A stretch of 64,000 nt of DNA. Source: Parelaphostrongylus tenuis (lineage: Eukaryota; Nematoda; Chromadorea; Rhabditida; Metastrongylidae). The first letter of the stretch is position 1; every line of letters begins with the position of its first letter. The stretch covers positions 310,001 to 374,000 of the forward strand of contig JAHQIW010000155.1 of NCBI GenBank assembly GCA_019055375.1, written 5' to 3'. Below, one piece after another: positions 48,401 through 58,430 of the stretch. The position numbers were made by a program, and so were the translations under genes. The notes below the pieces were generated by a model. That model saw nothing but the letters and a program-made list of their open reading frames with translations. It did no database searches and was not told where the DNA came from.

Positions 48401-51400
48401 ATAGCGTCTGTCCTCAAGCCGTCCTAGTAAATGTCAGTGGAGATGGTTGTACCCACTGCGGCGCGGGGAGTCAGCCCTTGAAATTGGGTTTCAGCACGGT
48501 CGTTAACGTGACTCCCTCTCATAGCGATTGAGATATCTCTCCGAGAAGCCGATCCAATTTGAGGAACTCCTCCACCATCGCGTACTTGACATTCGGCAAA
48601 ACGTCTTTGTCTTGAGAGCCTTAATCTAACTAGTGAAGGAGGGGTTGTTCCATGTGCCATTATTAGAAATTGTTGTAAACACAAATCTAAACATAAATAA
48701 GAACAATTTTCAGTCATATTTTCGGTTATTTTCTACAAATTCCGTCTTTAACAATGTTTTCCTCCTACCAGCTTCCCTAGCTTCTAAGAAGTGATGAATG
48801 AGTATGATTAGAGGCTATTGCTTACGAGTCGCTCATGTATCTAACGAAGTAGAGCTTTCCTTTCAAATTCCATTTTCTACCTCTGTTTTCTCTATTTCCG
48901 TCCGCAACACTGATAATTTCTTTTGTTCTCTTAGCTTTTTCTCCTTCCTCCCATCTGAGGAGTTTTGTTGTACAAAGATTTCTTGTGTTGATGCAGTTTA
49001 CATCTCTGTTTATTATCGTTGCCCATGAGAATGCTTTGTCACTCTACAAACGCCATCAGCACACGCTAGGGACAGCGCTAAGCAAGATGGCGATGCTTTT
49101 GTTTACTAGTCACTGATTCATCTAGTAGTCACTTCCGCCGGCAGTAGTAGAGACCGCTCTCTAATGGTCCCTGTTGACTATGCACTAAAATTTCTGCACT
49201 GCTGCAATGAGCTAGAGGAAAGTGCCGCATTTGCAACAACAGAACGAGGATGCTACAGATTACTAAATGTTGCAAATGCAACATTTCTTTCCATAACTGC
49301 GTCTCTTAGCAAGAACTCGTGTTTGCTGACGTTCTGGAGTGATCAGCAACAAGCGGGAGGGTGAAGCACAGTGGTTGAAGATACCGTGTACTGCTGCGAC
49401 GTGAAGGATCTGACTTTAACATCTTCAATGTCGAGAAGTTGCTACGAACTTTTGTGCAAGAAGAAAACACTAACATGATAGATATTTTAGTGGTTGGGCG
49501 TTCACAATTCATGGTCCAAGCCACATACTCATTCATTCAGTTCTCGCAGTGGAATCGAAACTACGGCGCATTTCAGAGCCATTCGGCAACTGATCGACTA
49601 CGAACGCTTAATCTTCTGTCCTCTTATCAACGGCAACAATGCAGGCTTGTGATGATAAAGTAGACCGACCACGACGTAGAACTAAGCGAGAATAGGCTGC
49701 ATCCCTCTTTGAATTCAGATTTTCTAATTCAATAATTTGCATATTTACGACACTATCAAATAGTTCTGAATTGTTGTGTTGATCTGGGAGCAAATGAAGT
49801 CAATATCAAAATGCTTCGTTTCAGCTCGACTGGAGGTATTCAAATTTCTATAGATGCTCAACTATCCTTATGTTTTCTTTGAAATTGAAGCTTTGTAGTC
49901 GGCGCGTCTTATAAGGGAACAAGACTGATGTCGCCAAAGTTGACAAACTGCATTTAGCGATTAATAGCATAAACATTTACATAATAAGAATGCATAACTG
50001 ATATTATCATTTGTTTATCGAAGCGACTATATTTCGAGAATCTCAAATCGAGCGCCCATGTTGATAGAAAAGCGAGTGGTTATCAGATTTCTACAGCCTA
50101 AGATGAGGTTGAAATAGTCATAAATCCTTTGCTCCATCGCTTCCCGCGCATATCGTTCCCGTATGGTATCCGACGAACATTAGCAGAAAAACAAAAATCA
50201 TCAATTTTCAATATCTGAATAATTTGCTCAGACGAAATGTAAACATACGACGAATAATTCCCCGGGGTATTCAAAAAATATGTAAATTAAGAGTCAGGCA
50301 AGATGTACAATTTATCTGCACTTGTTGTCAACATTTTGAGATTAGAAAAATGCTAATTTCCATTCTCATAATCGGAAATGACTGACATTACGTATCACTT
50401 GAAGTGCCTAGATTTTCTAAAGATTGCTTATTAAGACGACAATGACACCTCTACCTTCCAACAAAGACATCACCTAAACGAGCAGATACTTCTCTCCATC
50501 TGTGTAAGTCCAAAAATCAACGAAAATCTACAGCGATTTTATGGAAGATAGGGTTTTATGGAAGATAGGGTCCAATTATTCGTCCATGCTTCCAAGCATA
50601 TAGAAATTATGAAGAAAACCTAACAACATAACCTCAGTGACGATGAGCTGTGTCACTGAAGCGGCACTCCATTATCGTGCTCTCCGTGACGACTCAATGA
50701 GACGTCGTTTACCAGTCAAGCATACACATCCATTTTCAGGTGGTGTCCTAAAGAAAAGTGCTCTCCATGAACCACTTTGTGGACAAATGTGCTCTTATTC
50801 GACTGGCTTCATACAGCTCTAAGAATATTACTCTCAAGTTGATAAAGCAAATTTCCTTTCGGATTTACAGATCAATCATATATTTCTTCCGGAAAAAGAT
50901 CCGACTCGAACAAAGCGAAAGCGAAGACAACTACGACGATGAACGACTGAGGAGCATCGGCTTCGAAGAAGACGAAACGCGTCGGAACGTCAACCGAATA
51001 AATAATTTTCTATACCGACTTCGTGCTTTCTCTTGATCGACAAGAAATATGTATTATTGTTGTGGATTTATTTGCAACCAATACATATTCACCAGTTCTT
51101 TCTCTCAATAAAAGCTATTTGTTAGAAACACTAACGATAGTCGTAACAGATGAAATAATAGCACCTTGGTACCTACTGTGGCATTAATGAGAGAAAAATT
51201 ACAAGAGAATAGTCTATTAGCTGCGCTCATGAGATCTGCGCAATGTAATCAAGGAGCGTAATTTTTAGTCTTCGTAAAGAAAATGGACCAATAGGTCAGT
51301 GGTCCCTCCTTTATCATTAAAAGCCCGCTGAATTCAGTAGGCCGCCGTTTAGAGGTAGTTGCGCGGACGTTTTTGATTTCTGACACATTTTGACACATGT

Positions 51401-53509
51401 GAAAAGTTCCATTCTGTAGTTATCAAAATAAATCCTTGTTGCAAATTCCTCATTCCACTCATGTGAGTAACACTGGTTCTTTCTAGCATCGCTTTATCAA
51501 TAACAAAGATCATCATTGTCCAATTTTGCTTGGGTAGAGTCTACGTTTTTGGACGTATGCTCAGTTGAAGGAAAATTACGGCCTTGCAAAACTCGGTAAG
51601 AGGCCAAATAAATGCTCGTTGTACCATCATCACGTAATCGATGCTTCTGCGAATTCCTAAGTCCGTTTGTTTCTTTCCATATGATAGAGTGGTTAATAAT
51701 GTCGATATCTGGGTCAATGTTCCAGTGTTTGAAGCAATCAGAATTATTATTTCCTTCCAACATAAGTAATGCTTTGAGAACGAGTCTGTTTTATCTTTCT
51801 AGAGGTACGAAGTCGATTAGCACTTATTCCACTAGGAATTTCTAACTTACAAAAACAAGGTTATCAGGAAATTGAAGATGCTATGACTGGCAGCTGTCAG
51901 GTATTACTTCCACGTCATTTGAAAACGCGCGATGTTCTAAGGAGTAGCGGTGACGTGACTAGTTGTAATGATATGCTATCGAACAAAAGCTCTTCAAATC
52001 TCTGGCGTTGAACAATCCCTGAAAGATGCGCCATGCATTTGTGATCAAGTTTTATTCCGTTTGAGGTGAATGAATGCATTGCTGACCATTACAATAACTC
52101 GTGGTAGCCTACCGCTGTGTCGAGTCAGTGCTACGTATCCTCCTAGACTCCCAGACAAGTCTGTGGCCGGTCTGGTACCAGTTTATCGATTCCTGAGCGA
52201 TGGATGGCTCGGTGAGCCATTAGAGCGAGATCGAAGCACCCACCTTGTGTGCGACATGAGCACCTCCAACCACTGCTCCACGTGCGCTTCTGCTATCGAA
52301 TGATTTGACTTTTATGACCTTAAGCTTAATCGAGAGCTTCGTTAGATTTGATGAACGATATCCAATAGCACATTTCACTTTGGTAATATTGCACTGAATT
52401 TTAAGCTGTACATACGTGATCCCTTGCACTAAACCGCTGTGGAGACTCTGCTGGGTCATATAGTTCTACTCTATTATACATTATTTTGTCAGCCAATCTT
52501 TTTCAAGGTGACCTTCCTCTGTAGACAAGAAGCAGCTAGGAAATTGGACGATGTCATGTGAATCATGATATATAATAATACGACCTTGCTGGTTAATTGT
52601 TGTTTGAGCACCTTCAATATGAACGGTTGATGTGCGAAAAGCCAAAGTGGCATGTTGTTGACGAGTAGTAGGCTCTTTTTAGATCCGAATGTGATAGTGG
52701 AGGAGCAGGATGACTTTTCATCGATGACATAAGCATAATCGAACCCGTAAAAGAGAGATTATCGCTTTTTTTCCTCTTACAAATTTGGTCGTGGAGGAGC
52801 TAACGGAATTTTCATCTATGCCATAAAAAAAATCAAATACGTAAAGAAGAAATGAGCGATATAGTCGTCTCACAACATCAAATAGAGATGCGCGTAGTTT
52901 CAGAAAAAATGAGAACCGAAAATGTGAGTAAAATCTTTGAACGGTCTTGCTTTTTTGAAGCAAGAGTGTCATCCGTTTGTTGCAATCAGCAGCGATTGAA
53001 AGGCTATAGCTCTGTGGTTTCGGCCAATATTGCCATATCTCTTCTAAAATCGCTAGCCGTTCATCGCTTTTGAATGCTTCTAAATGGAGTTTGCAAGTAC
53101 GCAGATCATTATCCAGGGTTGTACAACTACAAGCTATGCACTGGTCATATGACTCGTTCTCACTCTACCATTCAAACAAGGGTTTTTTCCTGCACCATCA
53201 TAAACATTATGACCAGCTTGATCGTTTTGTTTCTTTATGACATTGTTTTCTTAACAAATATCAGCTAGAAAGAAAAATTTTAACTTTTGGCAAAGTTAAA
53301 TAACGGAGGAAGTATCCTTGAATGAACGAAAAAGGAAAATACCTGCATGTCGGTAAGATAGAGAGCCAAATGTGACGTCCGGCTTGGAACAGGAGCGAGG
53401 TATCCTCTGGAGACGATAAGTTCGACTCCGAAGTACTGCACACAAAAATCACAGCTGCACACGTCAAAGCGACCAAGAAGCGAACGCTTCGTGTCAACAC
53501 CGAACTCAT
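27451..53509 (-). CDS. K+-dependent Na+/Ca2+ exchanger (NCKX/SLC24 family), 16 exons
   Basis: Exons 5' to 3': 53509-53343, 47362-47277, 45274-45128, 41807-41730, 36805-36715, 36657-36597, 36043-35861, 35686-35613, 35455-35346, 33851-33787, 31657-31520, 31042-30923, 30583-30528, 30202-30122, 29985-29902, 27640-27451. All phases join, giving 576 aa. A hydrophobic signal-like start ([19 protein letters not shown]) precedes alpha-1 repeat [20 protein letters not shown] with Glu138. A cytoplasmic loop covers about 211-380 and is rich in E, S and Q. Alpha-2 repeat is [16 protein letters not shown] with Asp455, followed by [16 protein letters not shown] and [11 protein letters not shown]. Both acidic residues match the cation-site acids of the family. 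Known role: plasma-membrane export of Ca2+ and K+ in exchange for Na+. Introns 1 (6 kb) and 4 (4.9 kb) are packed with repeats. It belongs to the NCX-4/NCX-5 type in C. elegans; I cannot say which. Confidence 0.95.
28560..29000 (-). mobile_element. Mariner transposon relic, NCKX last intron
   Basis: Parallel to the 23.56 kb relic: CAAAGAAGTCGGTGAGGACA, GGTGGAGCAATATCAGGGGT and CTGAGTGCTTCCGAATGGTT match it segment by segment. Degraded frames on the minus strand follow the same transposase C-terminus. Confidence 0.65.
29403..29645 (+). repeat. SINE family C copy, NCKX last intron
   Basis: Head GGGGCGCCGTGGCTGAGTGG, body CATCAACAACGCTGTATGAA, tail GACGTCCAAGAAAAAGACGA and TGGAAGTATTGGGAATCGCA. 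It shares head and tail with the 12.48 and 31.1 kb copies. Confidence 0.5.
31115..31380 (-). repeat. SINE family C copy, reverse, NCKX intron 11
   Basis: The reverse complement gives head GACGCTGTGGCCGAGTGGTT and a tail with AAGAAGACGAAAAAGAAAG and TACTGGGATCCATACAGTGG. The 60-codon ORF here belongs to the repeat, not to the exchanger. Confidence 0.5.
32330..32760 (+). mobile_element. RTE-type LINE relic, 3' end of the ORF
   Basis: Broken + strand frames read [20 protein letters not shown], then LGQPPSR, then a W-rich end ([19 protein letters not shown]). They resemble the GHVMR...GRPPTRW...W C-terminus common to nematode RTE reverse transcriptases. It is heavily decayed and lies in NCKX intron 10. 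Confidence 0.45.
32885..33400 (+). repeat. Family D element with nested inverted repeats
   Basis: TTAAGACCACGCTCAAATTT opens the element. CAAATAATAATGAAAAGATC occurs twice (33035 and 33350 regions) and reversed near 32930. The middle has ACTGACGAGTCTGTAAGGAC as in the 1.6 kb piece. It looks like one copy inserted into, or rearranged with, another. Confidence 0.5.
34130..34610 (+). mobile_element. Mariner transposon relic, NCKX intron 9
   Basis: The frame reads [20 protein letters not shown], then [13 protein letters not shown], then SPDIAPSD after frame shifts: the DEKW, HDN and PD motifs of mariner transposases. Several stops make it a pseudogene. Confidence 0.7.
34830..34925 (-). repeat. 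tRNA-like SINE head, reverse
   Basis: The reverse strand reads GGTGGCTCGGTGGTGTAGTG, then GCTGGTTCAACTCCCGTTTG: A-box-like and B-box-like motifs about 50 bases apart. There is no clean cloverleaf. It is related to family A or is a fourth family. Confidence 0.4.
35712..35762 (+). repeat. Short tandem duplication
   Basis: Two near-identical units of about 22 bases (TTTAAGGAATCTTCATAC followed by A/GTTAG) lie side by side in NCKX intron 7. Confidence 0.6.
36806..38714. other. NCKX intron 4, proximal part, nothing recognised
   Basis: AT-rich; a short C-rich run at 37300-37345 does not look coding. Exons 4 and 5 of the exchanger join in phase across it. Confidence 0.4.
38715..39000 (-). repeat. 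SINE family B copy, reverse, degraded
   Basis: GAAGCACGCGCCATGCGTGC, GGTGATTGAATGCACATCTG, CCAACCATCCGAAAGATATG and GCGCAACGCAGGGCACCTCT follow the reverse of the family consensus. Confidence 0.55.
39298..39565 (+). repeat. SINE family B copy
   Basis: Head GTGCGTGTGACATAGTAACT and GTTCTGTGACACGCTTGTGG with B box CTGTTCGATCCCGCGT, body AAGCCACGACGAGTCACTGT, tail CTCAGTGATTGATGAAAGCC. Confidence 0.65.
40005..40495 (+). mobile_element. Mariner transposon relic, internally deleted
   Basis: It starts with a terminal-repeat-like TTAGGTTGACCGAAAAGTTG. The frame then reads [20 protein letters not shown] and [20 protein letters not shown], the mariner C-terminus, after a broken SPD region. Most of the transposase is missing between the end and this part. 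Confidence 0.75.
42220..44700 (-). mobile_element. RTE-type non-LTR retrotransposon relic, NCKX intron 3
   Basis: On the minus strand, between stops and shifts, I read [20 protein letters not shown], an [20 protein letters not shown] segment and [20 protein letters not shown]. These match the order and spacing of the RTE region CTSYVYLGRE...AAWGAFKSIEDVVKKTKN...ERVMLGV. Upstream parts (to about 44.7 kb) are weaker, so the left boundary is approximate. Confidence 0.6.
45275..45744. other. NCKX intron 2, AT-rich, nothing recognised
   Basis: No repeat or exon recognised. Confidence 0.4.
45745..45910 (+). repeat. SINE family A copy, NCKX intron 2
   Basis: 5' flank GTTGCGTTGTAGCGTAGAAA, head GCATCAGTGGTGCAAAGGAT and AGAGCACGCGCCATCGGATA, B box GCGGGTTCAAGTCCCAG, tail GTCTTGCGTATCACTCCACA. 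Confidence 0.65.
45911..47276. other. NCKX intron 2 remainder, nothing recognised
   Basis: Short ORFs only, with intron-like composition. Confidence 0.4.
48424..48660 (-). CDS. Unidentified 78-codon ORF in the first NCKX intron
   Basis: On the minus strand an ATG at 48660 opens [20 protein letters not shown] and runs to a TAG at 48424. The middle ([20 protein letters not shown]) is rich in R, S and G with coding-like codons. It shares the orientation of the exchanger, so an alternative 5' exon is possible, but I see no donor that would join it in phase to 47362. No family is recognised. Confidence 0.2.
   Translation of the reverse strand: MAHGTTPPSLVRLRLSRQRRFAECQVRDGGGVPQIGSASRRDISIAMRGSHVNDRAETQFQGLTPRAAVGTTISTDIY
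50643..51036 (+). CDS. Candidate small two-exon gene, 103 aa, inside the first NCKX intron
   Basis: Exons 50643-50788 and 50871-51036 join in phase through an 82-base intron (donor AT/GTGCTC, acceptor TTTACAG/A). An AG that could take a spliced leader lies 5 bases before the ATG, and AATAAA follows 71 bases after the stop. Exon 1 is basic ([16 protein letters not shown]). Exon 2 has a short hydrophobic piece (SIIYFF), then a charged tail ([36 protein letters not shown]). Codon use in the tail is coding-like. I recognise no family. The GTGCTC donor is weak, so the join may be wrong and the exon 2 ORF may belong to another model. Confidence 0.42.
51107..51112 (+). promoter_or_regulatory. Poly(A) signal after the 50.6-51.0 kb candidate gene
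   Basis: AATAAA on the + strand, 71 bases after the TGA at 51036. It supports a + strand transcript ending here, antisense to the exchanger. Confidence 0.4.
52010..52295 (-). repeat. SINE family B copy, reverse, first NCKX intron
   Basis: Reverse of the consensus: GGCGTTGAACAATCCCTGAA (tail), ACTCGTGGTAGCCTACCGCT, CCCAGACAAGTCTG, GATGGATGGCTCGGTGAGCC, GAGCGAGATCGAAGCACCCA. Confidence 0.65.
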
Positions 53510-55160
53510 CCCGTCATCTATACAAGCGTCATACGTAAATACATAAAAGGAAATACAATCCTTATATATTTATTTCTACAAGCTTTCTTTAACAAAGAGT
53601 TCACGATTAATGCGGACGTTACCCAAATTCATCTCCGTCAAAAGAAAAGCATGTAATGCTGCGGTTTAGGGTCAAATAAAAATTATAAATAATTAGTAAA
53701 TAGAAAGGCAAGGAAGATTATACAAAGATAGTAATCACAGAAATGAGTTATGAAACCAATTCGAAGATCTTTGAAGATAGGAGCAAAGAACATAATAAAA
53801 CGATAATGTTTGACTTCTACTGACTTCATAATTTTTTTCATGGCAGGGTACGATGCGTAATACCACCATTAGAATGCTTAGGTACAAGTAAAGCGTGGAG
53901 CCTGACGTGACTTCGAGCTAGTGGTTGCCCTTTTCGGTGGTCACGTTCTACCCACTACCCTGTTAGGGCCCTTGTTCTGCCTTTCTCTCGACCATATTGT
54001 AGCTGTGATACGCTAACAAATGATATTTGTTATATTGACCTCTATTTTGTCCTAGACAGAATAGTCAGTATCTTGATTTGGTGTCGAGCCTACATGAAAT
54101 TATAGCAAATCTTTCCCGTGCCAATTTCTCAGTGTCGCTTCTCTTCAAAGCCACAATGTTTAGATTCGCGTGTTCCTAATACTTGCTTCTTGCAATGTCG
54201 GTCCTCCTAGACGCGTCGATGAAGTGGAGCACAACATGAAGGAAGTGGTCTTATTCAGCGCTGCCCTATTATACTCCGCGTAAGATTATTTCCTTTCACG
54301 ATGGCAATTCATTTTGTAGTAGTCGGCTTGCGTATAGTGAAAAGTAGTTCAGTCTGGGGAAAGCTAGTATTGTTTGTATTGCGAGAATCACGTATAAGAT
54401 GACGGTGGGTTCAGACTATTAGCGTGGATTACGTCCAAGTGGTTAGAAGAATTGACCTGAGAATGTCTGCCTTGATCTGGCCGAACAGTCACGTTTGACG
54501 AGAACCTTATCCATTTGTGAGACCTAACTCGATCTATCACTTAAGTATGCATACTTAACAGAGGTCACATTGATTCACCATTATCATAAGCTGATGTTGC
54601 CCGCCTTCTTTTGCAACACACAAGAGGTGCTCCTTTGAGAAATGCTTAAGCCGCACCAAACGATCAACGCCATTAGCCGGACAAGGAAATTACATAGACT
54701 AGCAGATTTCGTGAGTAGCTACTACTAGAACTCAGAGTCCGGAGCTTTGCCTAACAACGCTTGATCTCATATCTCAATGCTTTCTCTCAAAAAGTCGATG
54801 GGGTTAGATGAGATAATCTCAGCGTTACCATTTAAGTAACGCTTCTCTACTACCACTTGTTTCACACTGTGTATTGTTACTTTCTATAAAAGAAGACCAA
54901 TGCCTAGCATTTGAAAACGTGATCGCAAAGTCAACTAAAATTGCAGCTGTTTTTTTTTTTGGAACAGAACAAAATGTTCTAGAACAAAGAGATCTAAGAC
55001 TTTGATAAAAATGACACACGCTAGACAAATGAAAAAAAAAGAAAAATGGAGTATCACATGATGATGAAGCTCTTCACACGCGAAAGTGATTTGACATATG
55101 TCGAGTCATTTCCGTGACATGGGAAAGAGCAAAGAGGAAGGAGAAAGGGATATAGAATTA
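53510..55160. other. Upstream of the NCKX first coding exon; nothing recognised
   Basis: It probably includes the exchanger promoter. No gene, SINE or transposon was recognised with confidence. Confidence 0.35.
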
Positions 55161-55179
55161 CAAGGTTGCACACATCCAG

Positions 55180-55249
55180 ACATGGACATACATACATACA
55201 TACACGCAAACACATACACACCTATACACACATAGCACAGCACATACAT

Positions 55250-55302
<53 letters not shown>

Positions 55303-55345
55303 TACAGCATATGCACATGCACGCATAGATAGATAGATACTCGTG
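55180..55345. repeat. Microsatellite: TACA, CA and TAGA runs
   Basis: Runs of CATA/TACA repeats, then an uninterrupted CA run of more than 20 bases, then GATA units. The Y/C/V-rich ORFs on the minus strand are artefacts of it. Confidence 0.9.
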
Positions 55346-55569
55346 TGCATACACACATTTGGGCTGTTCAAAGAATTAAAAATCACTGAATTCTAAACTC
55401 ATCTCCTCCATGCCTTCTAGCAATAGATTTGATTCGAATGCTACGCTCATTATGTTCTCAATGTTATGCAATTTTGCTTAGTGATCTAATTTTATAACTT
55501 AAATTGTCAAAACGGCTATCTCGACAAGTGCGCTTCTACGAATTCATACTCGCACGTGAGTGAAGCAAT

Positions 55570-56370
55570 TGGCTCTGAAGATGATTGAGGTAAGGTCTAT
55601 CAATGGGGCCAGGAAAGTGTTAGCGAGTGCACAGTACGACGTCTTTTTGAAGAATGTTTTCGGTACCAATTCCATTTCGAAGAAGGTGGTGAGTTTTGCT
55701 CTGCTAGATTATGATATATTCTAAAATTGACGATGGTGATTTAATTTGAAAGTTTGCAGAAAAGCTCAGCGTAAGCTTCCCAACGGTTTTGGCGGCATTT
55801 TCAAAAAGTTGTGAAATCGAGTAATCTTGACAAGTAGATGCCATGCAGATTGAATCACATTTTAAGAAATCGCCGCTTAGAGGTATCGTCAGCGCATCCT
55901 CTAAGCAACCATAGCGATCAGTTTCTCGACCAGTGCCCTTCGACGAAAATTGAGCTTCTGGGACAACCACCCATTATTCGCTTAGAGTTGGTACAACAAT
56001 GAGGTTTAGCACTGTTCCCCAGGCCGAAATTGCATCAAAGCAGTGCTCTGCCGATCGCTTGGTGGTCTGCAACTACCATAACTATTCTTAACTTTTTGAA
56101 CCCTGGTGGAACGATAAAGGTGGAGAGCATCTCCTATAAATCGAATAAGTGAACGAGAGTCTTGAACGGCTGCAAGTGGTATAGGTCAACAAAAAGGCGC
56201 CATTCCTCGTTCACCACAACGCCTTCGACGCGTCGTATAACCGAAGTTTGAGAAGTTCAGCAAGCTGAGCTATGTTCTATTTACACCTTCCAAACTTCTC
56301 GCCTCTCAACTATCAACTTTTCAGAAAACTGCCTGTGAGAGAAGCTTCAATAAGCGAACCGAAACTGAGA
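55570..56370 (+). mobile_element. Mariner transposon relic with N- and C-terminal parts
   Basis: The frame reads WGQESVSECTVRRLFEECFR (helix-turn-helix start), then FAEKLSVSFPTVLAAFSKSC, and later LHLPNFSPLNYQLFRKLP (catalytic PD region, altered). The order agrees with mariner, but stops and shifts break it throughout. Confidence 0.6.
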
Positions 56371-56484
56371 TTTTTTTCCTGACGACTCCATTGCTTTCAA
56401 AGTCTAGACTATTCGCATGAGAGATAGACATTTATAATTGTTGACTCGAATACCCAGGTTAAAATGGGATTATAATTTCCAGGG

Positions 56485-56568
56485 GTTCTACATTACACGT
56501 GCATACATAACGTGGACTACACTCACATACACATGTGCATACGCATGTACACAAATGCATATATACAC

Positions 56569-56606
<38 letters not shown>

Positions 56607-56640
56607 GTATATATAATGTACATATTATGCGCACCCACGT
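56485..56640. repeat. Microsatellite: CA/TA alternating run
   Basis: A core of about 30 bases of pure TA (from about 56570) is flanked by ACATAC-type units. It is alternating purine-pyrimidine for more than 100 bases. Confidence 0.9.
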
Positions 56641-58149
56641 GCACGCAGTCGTGACTTGCTTTAGTTTGAAACTGGCAAAAAGCCTACTTCTTCTTTCGTT
56701 TCGTTCTGAAATTGATGACAATTTGTCCTTAAGTACCATACAGCACTCCAAAAAAATTTCATTGTCCTTCCCCTATAATTATCCGGAATTTGGAACACAC
56801 ACACTAACATTATAGTTTTTTCAGCAGCTATAATCTACTAGGCAGCTACATGTTTCTATTGACACTCTAAGTATCCATAACAGAAATAAGACGTTGAATT
56901 GCGTAGTTGAAAAGCTTTCCAGTGCTTCAGCGGCCTCAGAAGTTCGTGGCCTACAGTACTTCAACTGCTCGGAATTAAGTGCATAAGCATTGAAAAAGGA
57001 GAAAAAGCGATGGAACGGAGTAGAGATACAAAATATGAGGGAACCTATTCTTACTGCTGCACACAAACACCGTGAGAAAAAGCCATGATTAAAACTCTTT
57101 AATATTCATGAAATTAGTTGAAAACACATTTCGATGCTCATAGTATTTATAGATGAAAAAAATTATGAACTTAGGGTAGAAAATCTGGGCCCGATAGATT
57201 GTGAAAGAGGTGGCTTAACAAGACGAAGAGACTGAAGAGACTAGTCGCGCCCAATCCTATCACCACTCGAAGCCCCATTCTTGAAAGCAAGCGAAGATTG
57301 TGGGTAGATTATTGAAGTGACAGAGGCGCTCAGAATGAGTGAGTTATTGCGATTGCCAAATCGCAGAGGTCTTCCTCACCGCAAATCCATTTTGAAAAAA
57401 GTTTAGGTGGATTCCGAATTATTTATGAATAGGTGTCAGCTGCCACTGTTCGTTTACCAAACTACCCTGAGAGCGTCCCGTATATTCGCTTGCTTCGAAA
57501 ATTTTACACGCATTCAGAGCAGTTTTATAGTCTCTAGAACTAGTAAAACAAAAGTAATTCATCAACAATGAAAGGAAACAAAATTTATTTCATGTCAACT
57601 TTCAAATCAAACTCATAGTGTCGGTCAGGCTAAGGCGACACAAGAAAGCCATGATGATAAATGGGCATCAATACAGTTTTTTACAAACGCAAATCAATTC
57701 CTCTCTAATGAATTGCTTAGAGAAAACGTGGAAGATGGAAGAGTGAAGAATCAAATAGTCGATAAGCTCTTTGTATAAGAGTTAAGCTAACAAGGATTAC
57801 GTGCACTGCGACGTTGTCGAGTAAAGACAAAGAAAAGGAATAGTATACGAAGCTTTCCATAACCACGCCCACAGCCTCAATCCTAGTAGATGTGGGGCTA
57901 ACCAAAATGAGTGACACGCAGACATACTGCCCGAAAACGTAATTTTCGTGAGGGAGTGGAACACTGCACATTATCTCAAGTCGTGAATCCGAATACGGTA
58001 GTTCCCAATGCTATGTGTCTCTTTGCATCGGTCTATCAATGGCTTACTGAACTGGAGAATGTTCTCGAAAGTTTCTTCGTCAAGAATATGCCAAGACTCA
58101 CACCACTCTCACTGGTAGATATGATACGCCCTATAAGTAGTCTCACAAG
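56641..58149. other. Intergenic, nothing recognised
   Basis: An 84-codon minus ORF at 57717-57971 has no motif or splice support. Confidence 0.35.
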
Positions 58150-58430
58150 CGCGCGTGGTGTAGTGGTTAAAGGAGCTGTGACTCACACGTGGTCGATGAC
58201 TCGATTCGGCACTTAAAGTTCACCAAGCCTTCCATCTCTCCGAAATCGGTGACATAGTAGCAGGCTTATCTTGGAGAATAAGAACACTAACTCAATACAT
58301 TAGCAGACCACCGCAGGCAATTGTAATAGCCAGAGTGCACTACATTACCTCAATATTTAATGAAATCGTATTCGTAGTGCACATCCCTTAGGGATTCATC
58401 AACACTAAGAACTCTACGATTAACCGCTCT
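58150..58430 (+). repeat. SINE family B copy
   Basis: Head AGCGCGCGTGGTGTAGTGGT and ACTCACACGTGGTCGATGAC with B box GACTCGATTCGGCAC, body CAGACCACCGCAGGCAATTG, tail CTTAGGGATTCATCAACACT. Confidence 0.65.

Noticed and set aside
55106..55358. ORFs of Cys/Val/Tyr repeats
   Set aside because: Translation of the CA/TACA microsatellite.
56438..56815. 125-codon ORF and its minus-strand partners
   Set aside because: Built over the TA/CA microsatellite; Ile-Tyr runs are repeat translation.
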